Below are positions 26,782-35,329 of a stretch of DNA of 64,000 nt, one piece after another (position 1 is the first letter of the stretch; each line of letters begins with the position of its first letter). The notes under the pieces were generated by a model that made no database searches, was not told where the DNA came from, and saw only the letters and a program-made list of their open reading frames with translations. The stretch comes from Spirosoma validum (GTDB taxonomy: Bacteria; Bacteroidota; Bacteroidia; Cytophagales; Spirosomataceae), in assembly GCF_014699035.1 (NCBI RefSeq), contig NZ_JACXAA010000011.1, positions 223,501 to 287,500 of the forward strand, read 5' to 3'. Position numbers and translations under genes: made by a program.

Positions 26782-26870
26782 TAGTTAATAGTCAATAGTC
26801 GTCAGCCAATAGTCAATAGTCGTTGGAGATTAAATAAAGCCACTAACGACGAATACCTATTAACTATCGA
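26782..26870. repeat. AATAGTCAATAGTCGT direct repeat with inverted ends, upstream of nuoL
   Basis: The 16-bp unit AATAGTCAATAGTCGT occurs at 26787-26802 and 26808-26823, exactly 21 bp apart. The outer AGTTAATAG (26783-26791) pairs with CTATTAACT (26857-26865), so the whole gap can fold. It touches the nuoL start codon. Confidence 0.8.
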
Positions 26871-26876
26871 CTCATT

Positions 26877-27221
26877 TTACCATTTCAGTTTATTGAGCAA
26901 TCCTACGTCGATGGAGCGAGTATTCCGGTAAATCATCACAATAATAGCCAGTCCTACCGACACTTCGGCAGCCGCAACGGCCATAATGAAAAAGACGAAC
27001 ACCTGCCCGGCAGAATCCGAGCGGTAGGACGAAAAAGCGATGAGTAACAGATTGACGGCGTTGAGCATTAGCTCAATCGACATAAAAATGATGATGGCGT
27101 TACGCCGGGTCAGCACACCGATAATACCAATAACGAATAAGGCGGTGCTGAGAATCAGGTAATACGTGAGCGGTATTTGCTGAATAACCTCCGGAATGAG
27201 GACGTTCTGCGTAGGTTGCAT
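26877..27221 (-). CDS. nuoK: NADH-quinone oxidoreductase subunit K
   Basis: 114 aa with three membrane spans, slightly longer at the N-terminus than the usual 100. The conserved membrane glutamate is in FMSIELMLNAVNLLLIAF, the second Glu in AVAAAEVSVGLAIIVMIYRN. It belongs to the E-channel of complex I. It is the first gene of nuoKLMN here: upstream on the minus strand is a gap with a promoter box and then an unrelated plus-strand lipoprotein gene, so nuoA-J are located elsewhere. Confidence 0.95.
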   Translation of the reverse strand: MQPTQNVLIPEVIQQIPLTYYLILSTALFVIGIIGVLTRRNAIIIFMSIELMLNAVNLLLIAFSSYRSDSAGQVFVFFIMAVAAAEVSVGLAIIVMIYRNTRSIDVGLLNKLKW

Positions 27222-27246
27222 GCTTGCCGGTTAATAAAACGTGTCG

Positions 27247-27254
27247 CAAAGGTA
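27247..27254 (-). promoter_or_regulatory. -7 promoter box for nuoKLMN
   Basis: The minus strand reads TACCTTTG (TAnnTTTG), 25 nt before the nuoK ATG. It supports nuoK as the first gene of the transcript. Confidence 0.55.
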
Positions 27255-27495
27255 AAGATTATTCGGTATTGGTGGAAAGGTGTTTTGGTATGACATAAGA
27301 GATTATACAATACCTAGTCGCAAAACTACATACCTCTCGGTCACTAATTCAGGTAAATTTTCCGAATGACAAAGTACCGCGAATCGTTCGTAAGGGGTTT
27401 ACCCGCTTAAAATCCAGTAATTATACGCTACGTATTATCAGATTCAATGAGGATTTTTGATCTGCCAAAACTTTGACAATCAACCAAGTCGACTC

Positions 27496-28425
27496 ATGAA
27501 AATCTATTATTTCTGTTTCTTACTGCTTGTTGTAACTGCCTGTAAGAAAAGCGACGACTCATCCGCCACTCCCGAAAAAACAGTCAACGACATTGTGCTG
27601 ACACCAAAACAGTTGAGTGTGCCGATAAGTACGTACGATGTAGGGGCCTACCCCATTCAATCTGTTCTGGTTGGCAATACTATTTATTTCGGTAATTATT
27701 CCAACACGGCTAAAGCGCAGTTTTTTGTACGGTATAGTACAGCTTCCAATTCATTTTCGTCAGCGTTGGCAAAATCGGCTAACATTTGTGGATGTGGCTA
27801 TAGTAGTAAACTAGTATCTGACGGAACCAACATTTTTTTCATTGCCAACGACGCCACTAAATACACAGCTTCCAGCAATACATGGTCGACTATTAGCTAC
27901 CCATCAACGGCTCAGGATAACAATGGCGAAGCTGGGGTTGGGTATTTCAACGGCAATATTTATTTCGTTGGCGGACGTACAGTCAGCACACTTTTCAAAT
28001 ACTATAGCATTAGTCAGGATAGATGGTTTACGGCTCCCAACTACTTGTATGCCACAAACCGCAGCCAGATTTCGGCCTACAAAGATCGGTTATATGTACT
28101 GGGAGGGACAGGCGCTGTACGGAAAATGGCTTATTTTTCAACAGCCAATACTACCTGGACGGCCGTCAAAGACATTCCTTTTGACGTATCCAGCAGTTAC
28201 GAAAGTACGTTTTCGGCGGTGTTGGGCGACTATCTGTATCTACTCCAAAGCGGCTCCGTCTATATTTACGACATTGCCAAAGATGAGTGGGCAAAAGACC
28301 CTGTTAAAATTGATGGATCACCCAGTTACGGCAATTTATTCTCAGATGGCCAGAAATTGTATATACCGGGGAAGAATTCTTCGAATATACCCGTCGTTTT
28401 TGAAGTTAGTGTTTCAACGAAATAA
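27496..28425 (+). CDS. Kelch-repeat lipoprotein
   Basis: 309 aa from ATG 27496, chosen because it begins a lipoprotein signal (MKIYYFCFLLLVVTAC, lipid Cys at 16) followed by a Lys/Asp/Ser-rich tether. The rest shows repeated kelch-type blades: YFNGNIYFVGGRT...., YKDRLYVLGGTGAVRK, LGDYLYLLQSGSVYIYD, DGQKLYIPGK, each with the hydrophobic-GG pattern. A five- or six-bladed beta-propeller on the cell envelope is likely. Ligand unknown. It is convergent with the exonuclease gene; the two stop codons are 8 bp apart. Confidence 0.85.
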   Translation: MKIYYFCFLLLVVTACKKSDDSSATPEKTVNDIVLTPKQLSVPISTYDVGAYPIQSVLVGNTIYFGNYSNTAKAQFFVRYSTASNSFSSALAKSANICGCGYSSKLVSDGTNIFFIANDATKYTASSNTWSTISYPSTAQDNNGEAGVGYFNGNIYFVGGRTVSTLFKYYSISQDRWFTAPNYLYATNRSQISAYKDRLYVLGGTGAVRKMAYFSTANTTWTAVKDIPFDVSSSYESTFSAVLGDYLYLLQSGSVYIYDIAKDEWAKDPVKIDGSPSYGNLFSDGQKLYIPGKNSSNIPVVFEVSVSTK

Positions 28426-28433
28426 CTTATCAA

Positions 28434-29264
28434 TCAACGCTTTCCATTGACCGCCAATCCGTTGCTGAACATACGCAGACGAATTTCAGTAAGCCTACGT
28501 TTGGTATCCAGCGGAAACTCGCCTTTGAGCATCCAATCGTAAAACGATGGCTCCTTTTTCAATACGTCCAGCACAAGTAATCCTTTGTGTTTACCGAAGT
28601 TAAAAACCTCTTCTCCTTTATCGTTGATGATTATACGACCAGCCAGGTCGACGTTGGTGTTGGCGGTCAGACTGTGGAGCATGTCAACATTGTTCTCGAA
28701 CACGACATCCTGACCATTATCCGCTTTAGCAACCATACCGCGATAGCGCTGTACCTGCGCGTTAAGCACTTCGAGTGTAGCAATCGTATCAACTTCAGCG
28801 CCGTGCGCACCGACCAGTTCTTTGTTGCAGTAAAATTTATATGCAGCCGAGAGGTTCCGGGGCTCCATCAGGTGAAAAATTCGCTGAGCATCGACCAAAC
28901 GCCGATTTTTAATATCGAACTCAACGTTTGCCCGAAGGAATTCTTCTACCAACAGAGGAATATCGAACCGATTGCTGTTAAAACCCGCCAGATCGCAACC
29001 TTCCATAAACTGTGCCAATGTTCGGGCAACAGACTTAAAGGGAGGAGCATCTTTAACATCATCATCATAGATACCATGGATCATACTCGACTCCAGCGGA
29101 ATGGGCATACCGGGATGAACACGCTGGGTTTTACTAACGATTTCACCGTTAGGCATAGCCTTAACGACACAGATATCAATAATGCGATCTTTAGCGGTAT
29201 TAACACCCGTTGTTTCAAGATCGAAAAAGGCGAGTGGTTTCTTAAGTACAAGTTGATGCGTCAT
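28434..29264 (-). CDS. DnaQ-type 3'-5' exonuclease
   Basis: 276 aa from ATG 29264. The DEDD exonuclease motifs are seen: FDLETTG (Exo I), HGI and GFNSNRFDIPLL (Exo II) and HGAEVDTIAT (Exo III, His...Asp, the DEDDh type). The C-terminal third has an extra domain (VFNFGKHKGLLVLDVLKKEPSFYDWMLKGEF), as in several Bacteroidota epsilon-like exonucleases. It may proofread or process DNA ends; an RNase role is possible. The start at 29264 is preferred over 29330 because the -7 box at 29296-29303 lies between them. Confidence 0.92.
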   Translation of the reverse strand: MTHQLVLKKPLAFFDLETTGVNTAKDRIIDICVVKAMPNGEIVSKTQRVHPGMPIPLESSMIHGIYDDDVKDAPPFKSVARTLAQFMEGCDLAGFNSNRFDIPLLVEEFLRANVEFDIKNRRLVDAQRIFHLMEPRNLSAAYKFYCNKELVGAHGAEVDTIATLEVLNAQVQRYRGMVAKADNGQDVVFENNVDMLHSLTANTNVDLAGRIIINDKGEEVFNFGKHKGLLVLDVLKKEPSFYDWMLKGEFPLDTKRRLTEIRLRMFSNGLAVNGKR

Positions 29265-29295
29265 AACCAAACCGAAGTTTAGCGCGGTCCGACCA

Positions 29296-29303
29296 CAAAG
29301 GTA
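29296..29303 (-). promoter_or_regulatory. -7 promoter box for the DnaQ-type exonuclease
   Basis: The minus strand reads TACCTTTG, 32 nt before the ATG at 29264. It decides against the longer start at 29330. Confidence 0.6.
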
Positions 29304-29366
29304 AACAGGTTTTGGCTTTAGTTCTGCCATCGTTCATGGTTATGACAGAACTAAAACAAAGGAGGG

Positions 29367-30947
29367 CTATGATTTTCTGAGTTCTTTGACCCAATCTATA
29401 CCGTTCCGAACAGCCTCAACCGATAGCATCCGGCCTTCCTGCATCAACTCTTTTATGGCAATAATAGCCTGATCCCGTTTAAGTCCGGCAGCAGCTTTAA
29501 CTTGCCCATCCTGAATGTAGTACGCCAAAAAATTATCGTCTTTTTCAGGATCACCGTCGTAGATAATATCGTCGATCTGGGTAGTGTGCCCAATATAATT
29601 GATTCGCTTTCCCTGCTGATTGCTCCAGAAAAATGGCACGGCCTGATACGATTCTTCTTTACCAGCCATATTCAGCCCTGCTACGTGCCCCTGTTGACCA
29701 GCTACTTTCCAGTGTTCAATACGTTGCGGTCCATCTGCTGCAGGATAGTGGGCAATATCACCAGCCGCATAGAGACCCTCGACAATACGTAGATGTTCAT
29801 CGGTTTTAACGCCCCCGTCTTTCTCAATAGGAATATCTTTCAGAAAACCAGTACGGGGTTTTACGCCCAAGCCCAGCAACACAAAATCGGCCACCAGTTT
29901 TTCGCCATTATCAAGTACAACATCGCGAACGGAACCAGTGCCTTCGATTCGATCAACTTTGCGGCCAAGATGAAACCGGATACCTTCTTTCTCATGCCAG
30001 CTCTGTATGACCCGACCTATCTTTTCACCCAGAATTTTCTCGAAAGGCACTTTCTCAAGACCCACTACGTCTACCTCACTGCCCAGTTTACGCAGGCTCA
30101 TCGCCCCCTCCAGACCAATAAACGAACTGCCAACGATAACGACCCGCTTGCCTTTTTTGCCTAGTTCGCGCAATGTCTGGCTATCATGCAAACTACGCAA
30201 CGGATACACACCTTTGAGATCTCCGCCCGGACTTGATAATGGATTTGGTTTACCACCCGAACATACGATTGCTTTATCGTACTGCACAGTTTCTCCAGAA
30301 GATAAGCTAATACGTTTGTTAGCTGGGTCAAGAGACGTTACGTATTGACCCGTGCGGATTTCAATTCCATAATCTTTATAGAATTCCTCGGTGCGAAGTG
30401 GCATCCACTCATCCGGAGCTTTGCCTTGCAGGTAATCTTTTGAACAGTTTGGCCGGTCGTAAGGCGCTTCGCCACTAGCGGTTAGCATCAGTATTTTACC
30501 AGTAAAACCACCTTCGCGCATACCTTCGGCGGCAAACGCTCCGGCTCCTCCACTTCCAATAATGACGTAGGTTTCTGAATTAGCTTCGTCTGGTGCCGAC
30601 ATTGGGTTTTCCAGACTTTCTTTATCGGTCGTCAGCCGCACAAAGACCTGATCGTTTTCAATACGTACCTCATACGTAGGCAAACCGTTTAAAGCGGGCG
30701 CTTCGAGTCGATGGCCGTTCCGTATGTCAAAACAGGCATTATGCCAGGGACAAACAAGCCGATGGCCATTCAGTACGCCTTTTACTAACGGCGCCTGATA
30801 ATGAGTACATTTATGATAGAGCGCATAGAATTGTCCGTCGGCACGCGCTAATAATACATCCGTATCACCGACACGGACTTCTTTTAATTCGCCATCGGCC
30901 AGGTCATCAACGTGGCAGACGGGGGCTTCGGTGTAGTCAGCTATCAT
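29367..30947 (-). CDS. Rieske-FAD/NAD(P) oxidoreductase (AIFM3-like ferredoxin reductase)
   Basis: 526 aa, a natural fusion. Residues 5-105 are a Rieske [2Fe-2S] domain with CTH (47-49) and CPWH (66-69). Residues from about 125 form a pyridine-nucleotide-disulfide reductase: FAD motif GSGGAGAFAAEG (131 on), NADH motif VVIVGSSFIGLEGA, and the second FAD motif GLYAAGDIA. A reductase C-terminal domain ends the protein. The layout equals eukaryotic AIFM3 and bacterial Rieske-containing ferredoxin reductases. It would pass electrons from NAD(P)H to an unknown acceptor. Single gene, no partner oxygenase nearby, no signal peptide. Confidence 0.92.
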   Translation of the reverse strand: MIADYTEAPVCHVDDLADGELKEVRVGDTDVLLARADGQFYALYHKCTHYQAPLVKGVLNGHRLVCPWHNACFDIRNGHRLEAPALNGLPTYEVRIENDQVFVRLTTDKESLENPMSAPDEANSETYVIIGSGGAGAFAAEGMREGGFTGKILMLTASGEAPYDRPNCSKDYLQGKAPDEWMPLRTEEFYKDYGIEIRTGQYVTSLDPANKRISLSSGETVQYDKAIVCSGGKPNPLSSPGGDLKGVYPLRSLHDSQTLRELGKKGKRVVIVGSSFIGLEGAMSLRKLGSEVDVVGLEKVPFEKILGEKIGRVIQSWHEKEGIRFHLGRKVDRIEGTGSVRDVVLDNGEKLVADFVLLGLGVKPRTGFLKDIPIEKDGGVKTDEHLRIVEGLYAAGDIAHYPAADGPQRIEHWKVAGQQGHVAGLNMAGKEESYQAVPFFWSNQQGKRINYIGHTTQIDDIIYDGDPEKDDNFLAYYIQDGQVKAAAGLKRDQAIIAIKELMQEGRMLSVEAVRNGIDWVKELRKS

Positions 30948-31089
30948 GAGCGGTTAAGTTTGCTCTATAAACTACGTAGCTACACAGATTGATTTATGAT
31001 ACAGCTGCTTTTGGTCAAGATAGCACAGATCAGGTCATCACATTCCGTTTTTTTAATGACTGTTTATCGGTCGTAACTCTGTCAACCAT

Positions 31090-31097
31090 TACTTTTG
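31090..31097 (+). promoter_or_regulatory. -7 promoter box for the TonB-dependent receptor
   Basis: TACTTTTG (TAnnTTTG) lies 137 nt before the receptor ATG, in the 287-bp gap 30948-31234. The long leader between them shows no riboswitch fold that I recognise. Confidence 0.45.
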
Positions 31098-31234
31098 TCC
31101 TCCCTAAACCGAAAAGCACCGTTTACTTTATTGCTTTCGCTGCTGATGACGTAACGCCCGTTTAATTCTGCGTCTAAGACCTATACTTCTCACCACACGT
31201 TGCGTAATTTTTCATCTCTATTAGTTTTTGCTGA

Positions 31235-33802
31235 ATGAATACAAAAGTTTTATTTATCAGTTGTCTGCTATCGGCAACTGCCTTTGCACAGAATCTTCGC
31301 GGTCGTGTTACCGACGAATCAAACAACAGCGCCTTACCGGGTGCCACCATTGTTGTTGTTGGTCAGCAACTCGGTACCACGACGAACGGCGAAGGCGATT
31401 TCTTACTAAAATTGGCTCCTGGCCCTTACACGCTACGTATCAGTTCGCTGGGGTTCGAGTCCGTTGATCGGCCAGTGACAGTAGAATCTACCGGAACGAC
31501 GACGATAAATCTTGCGCTGAAACCTGCTCAGACCAGCCTCAGTGAGGTAGTTGTGGTTGGGTCGCGTAATCTAAATCGCTCTGTTACGGATTCGCCCGCG
31601 CCTATCGATGTGATTGATATTCGGCAGGTAACGGCAAAAACGGGTCAGCTGGACGTAAACCAACTGCTGCAGTTCGTGGCTCCTTCGTTCAACTCAAACC
31701 GGCAGACCGGTTCTGATGGTGCCGATCACGTAGACCCAGCCTCGTTGCGCGGCCTTGGTCCCGATCAGACGCTGGTGCTGATCAATGGCAAACGGCAACA
31801 CCAGTCCTCACTCGTTACGTTGTTTGGTACGCGCGGACGGGGCAATACGGGTACGGATCTGAACACGATTCCGGCGGCAGCGATCGAACGTATCGAAATT
31901 CTCCGCGACGGAGCAGCCGCTCAGTATGGCTCCGATGCCATTGCCGGAGTGATCAACATTGTGTTGAAATCAAATACCAATCAATTAACGGCCAACGTCA
32001 ATTACGGCGCCTACCAGGCGAAATATCGGTTCGACAGTCAGCAAGTTGATGGGGGTAACCTTAATGTGAATGCTAACTATGGCTGGCGTATTGGCAAAAA
32101 TGGGTTTCTGAACCTCACCGGCGATTACAACCAGCGCCAGCATACCAACCGGGCCAACACGCCCGGCATCGATTCGACGCTCCAGCGACGACAATACGGT
32201 GACCCGAAAGTGACGAACTCTTCCCTCTACGCTAACGCCCAACTTCCCATTACAGATAATACGCACATTTACGCATTCGGGGGTATTAACGTTCGTAAGG
32301 GCGATGCCTACGCCTGGACTCGCGCGGCTGATAGCGAACGGAACATTCCATCCATTTATCCGAATGGGTTCGACCCGATTATTACCAGTAATATCCTTGA
32401 TGGAACATTTGCGGCTGGTGTGCGTACCATTTTGCGCGGCTGGAATGTAGACTTTGGGAATATTTTCGGTTCAAACCGCTTCGATTATGGCGTTAAGAAT
32501 TCACTTAACGTATCGATGGGGGCTTCTTCACCCCGTGAGTTCAATGCCGGTGGTTTTCAGTTGCAGCAGAACGTAACTGGACTGCATTTCACGCGCTTTT
32601 ACAAGAATGCCCTGCAAGGATTGAACGTAGCCTTTGGATCGGAATTCCGGTACGAGAACTACAAAATTTTTGCGGGAGAAGAAGCGTCCTACAGAGCGTA
32701 TGATGTCACGAAACAAGCTGGTTCGCAAGGTTTTCCGGGTTTTCAGCCGAGTAATGCGCTTGACAAAAGCCGAACCAATCTGGGCATATACATCGATACA
32801 GAAGCTGATCTGACCAAAGCGTTTATGATTGGCGCAGCGGCCCGCTATGAAAATTACAGCGATTTCGGCAGTACGCTGAACGGTAAGTTATCGAGTCGCC
32901 TGAAAATCAGCCCATCATTTATGCTACGGGGTACGTTGAGTACTGGCTTCCGGGCTCCGTCGTTGGCGCAGGTATATTTCAACTCAACGATTACCAACTT
33001 CGTTGGCGGTCAGGCCGTACAAGTGCAAATCGCACAAAACGGTGGCGCTGTCACGCAGGCGTTGGGCGTTCCTCCCCTTAAGCAGGAAACGTCCGTGAAT
33101 GCTAGTTTAGGATTCACCAGTCAGTTAGGTAGTGGGTTTTCACTGACAGTCGATGGGTATTACGTCCGCATTAAGGATCGGGTTGTTCTCACAGGACAGT
33201 TTGGTAATGATCTGCCTGAAATAGCCAATGAACTCAACCAGCTAAACGTAAGCCAGGTACAATTCTTCACGAACGCGATTTCAACGCGTACCCGCGGTAT
33301 CGACATTGTGTTGGCGCACCAGGCGCAGGTAGGGAACGGACGGCTGAATACGTCTTTAGCCATGAATTTTAACTCGCTGGATACGATCAGCGTCAATACG
33401 AACGATAAACTCAGACCTTATAAAGACCGCTATTTCGATTTACGGGAATATTATTTTGTAAGAGCCTCCGCGCCACCATCCAAAATGAATCTGACGCTCG
33501 ATTACAGCATCAATAAGTGGGCGTTTCTGCTACGTTTCGTTCGTTTCGGCGAAGTAAAATTGGCTAACTGGACGTATGAACCCAATGATATTGACATCTA
33601 CCGGCCTAAAGTCACGACTGATCTATCAATCTCTTACCGATTCACTCCGCAGATGGGCTTGTCGATTGGCGGTTCGAACATCTTCAATGTTTATCCAGAC
33701 ATGCACCGGGCTGATCGTACCGAGTCGGGTGGTGCCTGGGACCCCGTTCAGATGGGTATCAATGGTGCGTATTGGTTTGGTAAGCTAAACTTCCGGTTTT
33801 AA
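31235..33802 (+). CDS. TonB-dependent outer-membrane receptor
   Basis: 855 aa. Signal peptide MNTKVLFISCLLSATAFAQ, then a carboxypeptidase-regulatory-like beta domain (about 20-100, LRGRVTDESNNSALPGATIVV). The plug (about 105-225) contains the TonB-box-like SEVVVVGSRN, LINGKRQHQSS and IERIEILRDGAAAQYGSDAIAGVINIVLK. The 22-strand barrel runs to a terminal aromatic (WFGKLNFRF). It imports a ligand across the outer membrane using energy from TonB-ExbB-ExbD; exbBD lie just downstream on the other strand. No SusD partner follows, so the substrate is more likely a siderophore, vitamin or small molecule than a glycan; unproven. Confidence 0.95.
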   Translation: MNTKVLFISCLLSATAFAQNLRGRVTDESNNSALPGATIVVVGQQLGTTTNGEGDFLLKLAPGPYTLRISSLGFESVDRPVTVESTGTTTINLALKPAQTSLSEVVVVGSRNLNRSVTDSPAPIDVIDIRQVTAKTGQLDVNQLLQFVAPSFNSNRQTGSDGADHVDPASLRGLGPDQTLVLINGKRQHQSSLVTLFGTRGRGNTGTDLNTIPAAAIERIEILRDGAAAQYGSDAIAGVINIVLKSNTNQLTANVNYGAYQAKYRFDSQQVDGGNLNVNANYGWRIGKNGFLNLTGDYNQRQHTNRANTPGIDSTLQRRQYGDPKVTNSSLYANAQLPITDNTHIYAFGGINVRKGDAYAWTRAADSERNIPSIYPNGFDPIITSNILDGTFAAGVRTILRGWNVDFGNIFGSNRFDYGVKNSLNVSMGASSPREFNAGGFQLQQNVTGLHFTRFYKNALQGLNVAFGSEFRYENYKIFAGEEASYRAYDVTKQAGSQGFPGFQPSNALDKSRTNLGIYIDTEADLTKAFMIGAAARYENYSDFGSTLNGKLSSRLKISPSFMLRGTLSTGFRAPSLAQVYFNSTITNFVGGQAVQVQIAQNGGAVTQALGVPPLKQETSVNASLGFTSQLGSGFSLTVDGYYVRIKDRVVLTGQFGNDLPEIANELNQLNVSQVQFFTNAISTRTRGIDIVLAHQAQVGNGRLNTSLAMNFNSLDTISVNTNDKLRPYKDRYFDLREYYFVRASAPPSKMNLTLDYSINKWAFLLRFVRFGEVKLANWTYEPNDIDIYRPKVTTDLSISYRFTPQMGLSIGGSNIFNVYPDMHRADRTESGGAWDPVQMGINGAYWFGKLNFRF

Positions 33803-33828
33803 TAGATACTCAACTAATCTTCCCATTT

Positions 33829-33871
33829 TATCAAAAAAGCCAATGTATTAAATGCATTGGCTTTTTTGATA
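33829..33871. terminator. Bidirectional terminator between the receptor and exbD
   Basis: TATCAAAAAAGCCAATG at 33829-33845 and its perfect complement at 33855-33871 form a 17-bp stem with A/T runs on both sides, between two convergent genes. Confidence 0.9.
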
Positions 33872-33909
33872 TTCGTTATTGTCGATTCAGTACCAAAAAA
33901 TCGGTTCGT

Positions 33910-34302
33910 TTACTTCGACGTTGCCATGACCATTTTGATATTCAACTTGGCACCGGTTTGCAGTACGTCTACCAGATCTTGTACGGTCAGTGTTTTGTCG
34001 AAACGTACCACAACGGTTGGTTCAGCGATACCGGCCATGATCGTTTTCAGTTCGTTTTCCAGATTGGCCGGCTCAACCGGCTTTTTATCAATAAAATACT
34101 GCTTGTTGCCATCGACCGATAGTGTTACCTGCTTCTTGCTTAACTGCTGCGTCGAAGCGGCTTTGGGCAACATCAACTTGATGACGTTTGGATTTGCTAC
34201 GGTCGAGATAATCAGGAAGAACAACAGCAGGAAAAACATGATGTCGTTCAGCGAAGAGGTCGCGACTTCAGCAGCAAACTTGCTTTTTCTTCTGAGTTTC
34301 AT
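33910..34302 (-). CDS. exbD: ExbD/TolR biopolymer transport protein
   Basis: 130 aa: a short basic N-terminus (MKLRRKSK), one membrane span with the conserved aspartate (SSLNDIMFFLLLFFLIIST) and a small periplasmic domain (VTLSVDGNKQYFIDKKPV...). The Asp in the span carries protons. It works with ExbB and TonB. exbB is 90 bp upstream on the same strand. No tonB or second exbD copy is in the window. Confidence 0.94.
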   Translation of the reverse strand: MKLRRKSKFAAEVATSSLNDIMFFLLLFFLIISTVANPNVIKLMLPKAASTQQLSKKQVTLSVDGNKQYFIDKKPVEPANLENELKTIMAGIAEPTVVVRFDKTLTVQDLVDVLQTGAKLNIKMVMATSK

Positions 34303-34392
34303 AAAGGTTAGTCATTGGTAGATAGTCAACAGTGATCAGTAGCTAATTTCTGACGACTAATGACCGCACGGGCGGCCCCGTATCGACTTATT
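34303..34392. repeat. AGTC-word intergenic element between exbB and exbD
   Basis: The 90-bp gap carries words seen in other gaps (GTTAGTCATTGG, GATAGTCAACAG, GACTAATGACC). GACTAATGACC can pair partly with GGTTAGTCATTGG. It touches the exbD start codon. The palindrome is poor compared with those at 15307 or 61007. Confidence 0.45.
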
Positions 34393-35103
34393 TTACCGCA
34401 TCCGGGCGGGTTCGGCCGTTGGCTTTTGAAGGACTTCGATAAACTCGAACGCGTTCATTTCGAGCGCCAGTGTAAATCGCTCGATCATCATGTTGAGCAG
34501 GTGATAGCCTGTGTAAGCGATAACGCCCACAATCAGACCGGCTCCCGACGTAATCATTTTTTCATATAGCCCCCCAGCAATGATACCAACGCTGATATTA
34601 TCGGAGAGAGAGATGTCGTAGAAAATCCGGATAATTCCGGAGATCGTTCCAATAAAGCCCATCATCGGAGCAATACCAGCGATAATTCCCAAATACCCCA
34701 TGTTACGTTCCAGGCGAGACAATTCAATCTGGCCGACGGTTTCAACAGTACCTTCGATTTCCCGAATGGGCGAACCGATACGGCCGATGGCTTTTTCAAA
34801 CACACGTCCCATGGCGGTGCGCTGATTTTTAGCAAATGACTCCGCCGATTTGATGTTTCCCTGCGCCACCATATCGCGAATGTTGTCGATAAAGTTGGCA
34901 TCGGCTTTCGTTTGAGAGCGGATGACAAAGAAGCGTTCAAAAATCAGATAGAGTGTAGAAAAGAACAAAAACGCGATGGGAATCATGACCCAACCGCCTT
35001 TCGCTACTAAATCAAACAGTTGCAGACTTTGGGGTTGAGCAGCCGCCGTGGCCGACAGCGATGCAGCCGAAGTATCAACGGCCGGTACCTGAAGCAAGAG
35101 CAT
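34393..35103 (-). CDS. exbB: ExbB/TolQ/MotA family proton channel protein
   Basis: 236 aa with three membrane spans: GGWVMIPIAFLFFSTLYLIFERFF, and the family core NMGYLGIIAGIAPMMGFIGTISGIIRIFYD and GLYEKMITSGAGLIVGVIAYTGYHLL. It forms the proton channel with ExbD that powers TonB-dependent uptake. The N-terminal region is longer than in the shortest homologues and Ala/Ser-rich. It precedes exbD and follows a -7 box. Confidence 0.94.
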   Translation of the reverse strand: MLLLQVPAVDTSAASLSATAAAQPQSLQLFDLVAKGGWVMIPIAFLFFSTLYLIFERFFVIRSQTKADANFIDNIRDMVAQGNIKSAESFAKNQRTAMGRVFEKAIGRIGSPIREIEGTVETVGQIELSRLERNMGYLGIIAGIAPMMGFIGTISGIIRIFYDISLSDNISVGIIAGGLYEKMITSGAGLIVGVIAYTGYHLLNMMIERFTLALEMNAFEFIEVLQKPTAEPARMR

Positions 35104-35185
35104 ACGAACGAGTCGGGTAAATAGATGAGGATTAGTCAGTAATCGTTATTGAAACAAACGTGCTGGTTTCATCGGATATTGTTGT

Positions 35186-35193
35186 CAAAGATA
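35186..35193 (-). promoter_or_regulatory. -7 promoter box for exbBD
   Basis: The minus strand reads TATCTTTG (TAnnTTTG), 82 nt before the exbB ATG. A weak -33 (TTTCG) lies at about the right distance. Confidence 0.5.
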
Positions 35194-35236
35194 AGCAAGC
35201 CTCCTGAAAACGAAAGATAAAATTAGTCTATTGGAC

Positions 35237-35327
35237 AAGAGAAGAAAGAGTTTAGACAAAAGACCGGCCTATAGGTTTTCTTCTTGCGTCTTTTCTCTTT
35301 CATCTTTTCTCTTTCATCTATCAATAT
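35237..35327. repeat. Imperfect purine/pyrimidine palindrome downstream of the AraC gene
   Basis: Purine-rich AAGAGAAGAAAGAG and ACAAAAGAC on the left face pyrimidine-rich GTCTTTTCTCTTTC, CTTTTCTCTTTC on the right. It resembles the GAAAGAG-word elements but pairs imperfectly. It sits between the stop of the AraC gene and the exbB promoter. Confidence 0.5.
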
Positions 35328-35329
35328 TT

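Noticed and set aside
28587..29282. 231-codon plus-strand frame opposite the DnaQ exonuclease
   Set aside because: The minus strand carries all exonuclease motifs; the plus frame has no recognisable domain.
30948..31234. Cobalamin riboswitch upstream of the TonB-dependent receptor
   Set aside because: The conserved B12-box pattern was not found in the leader.
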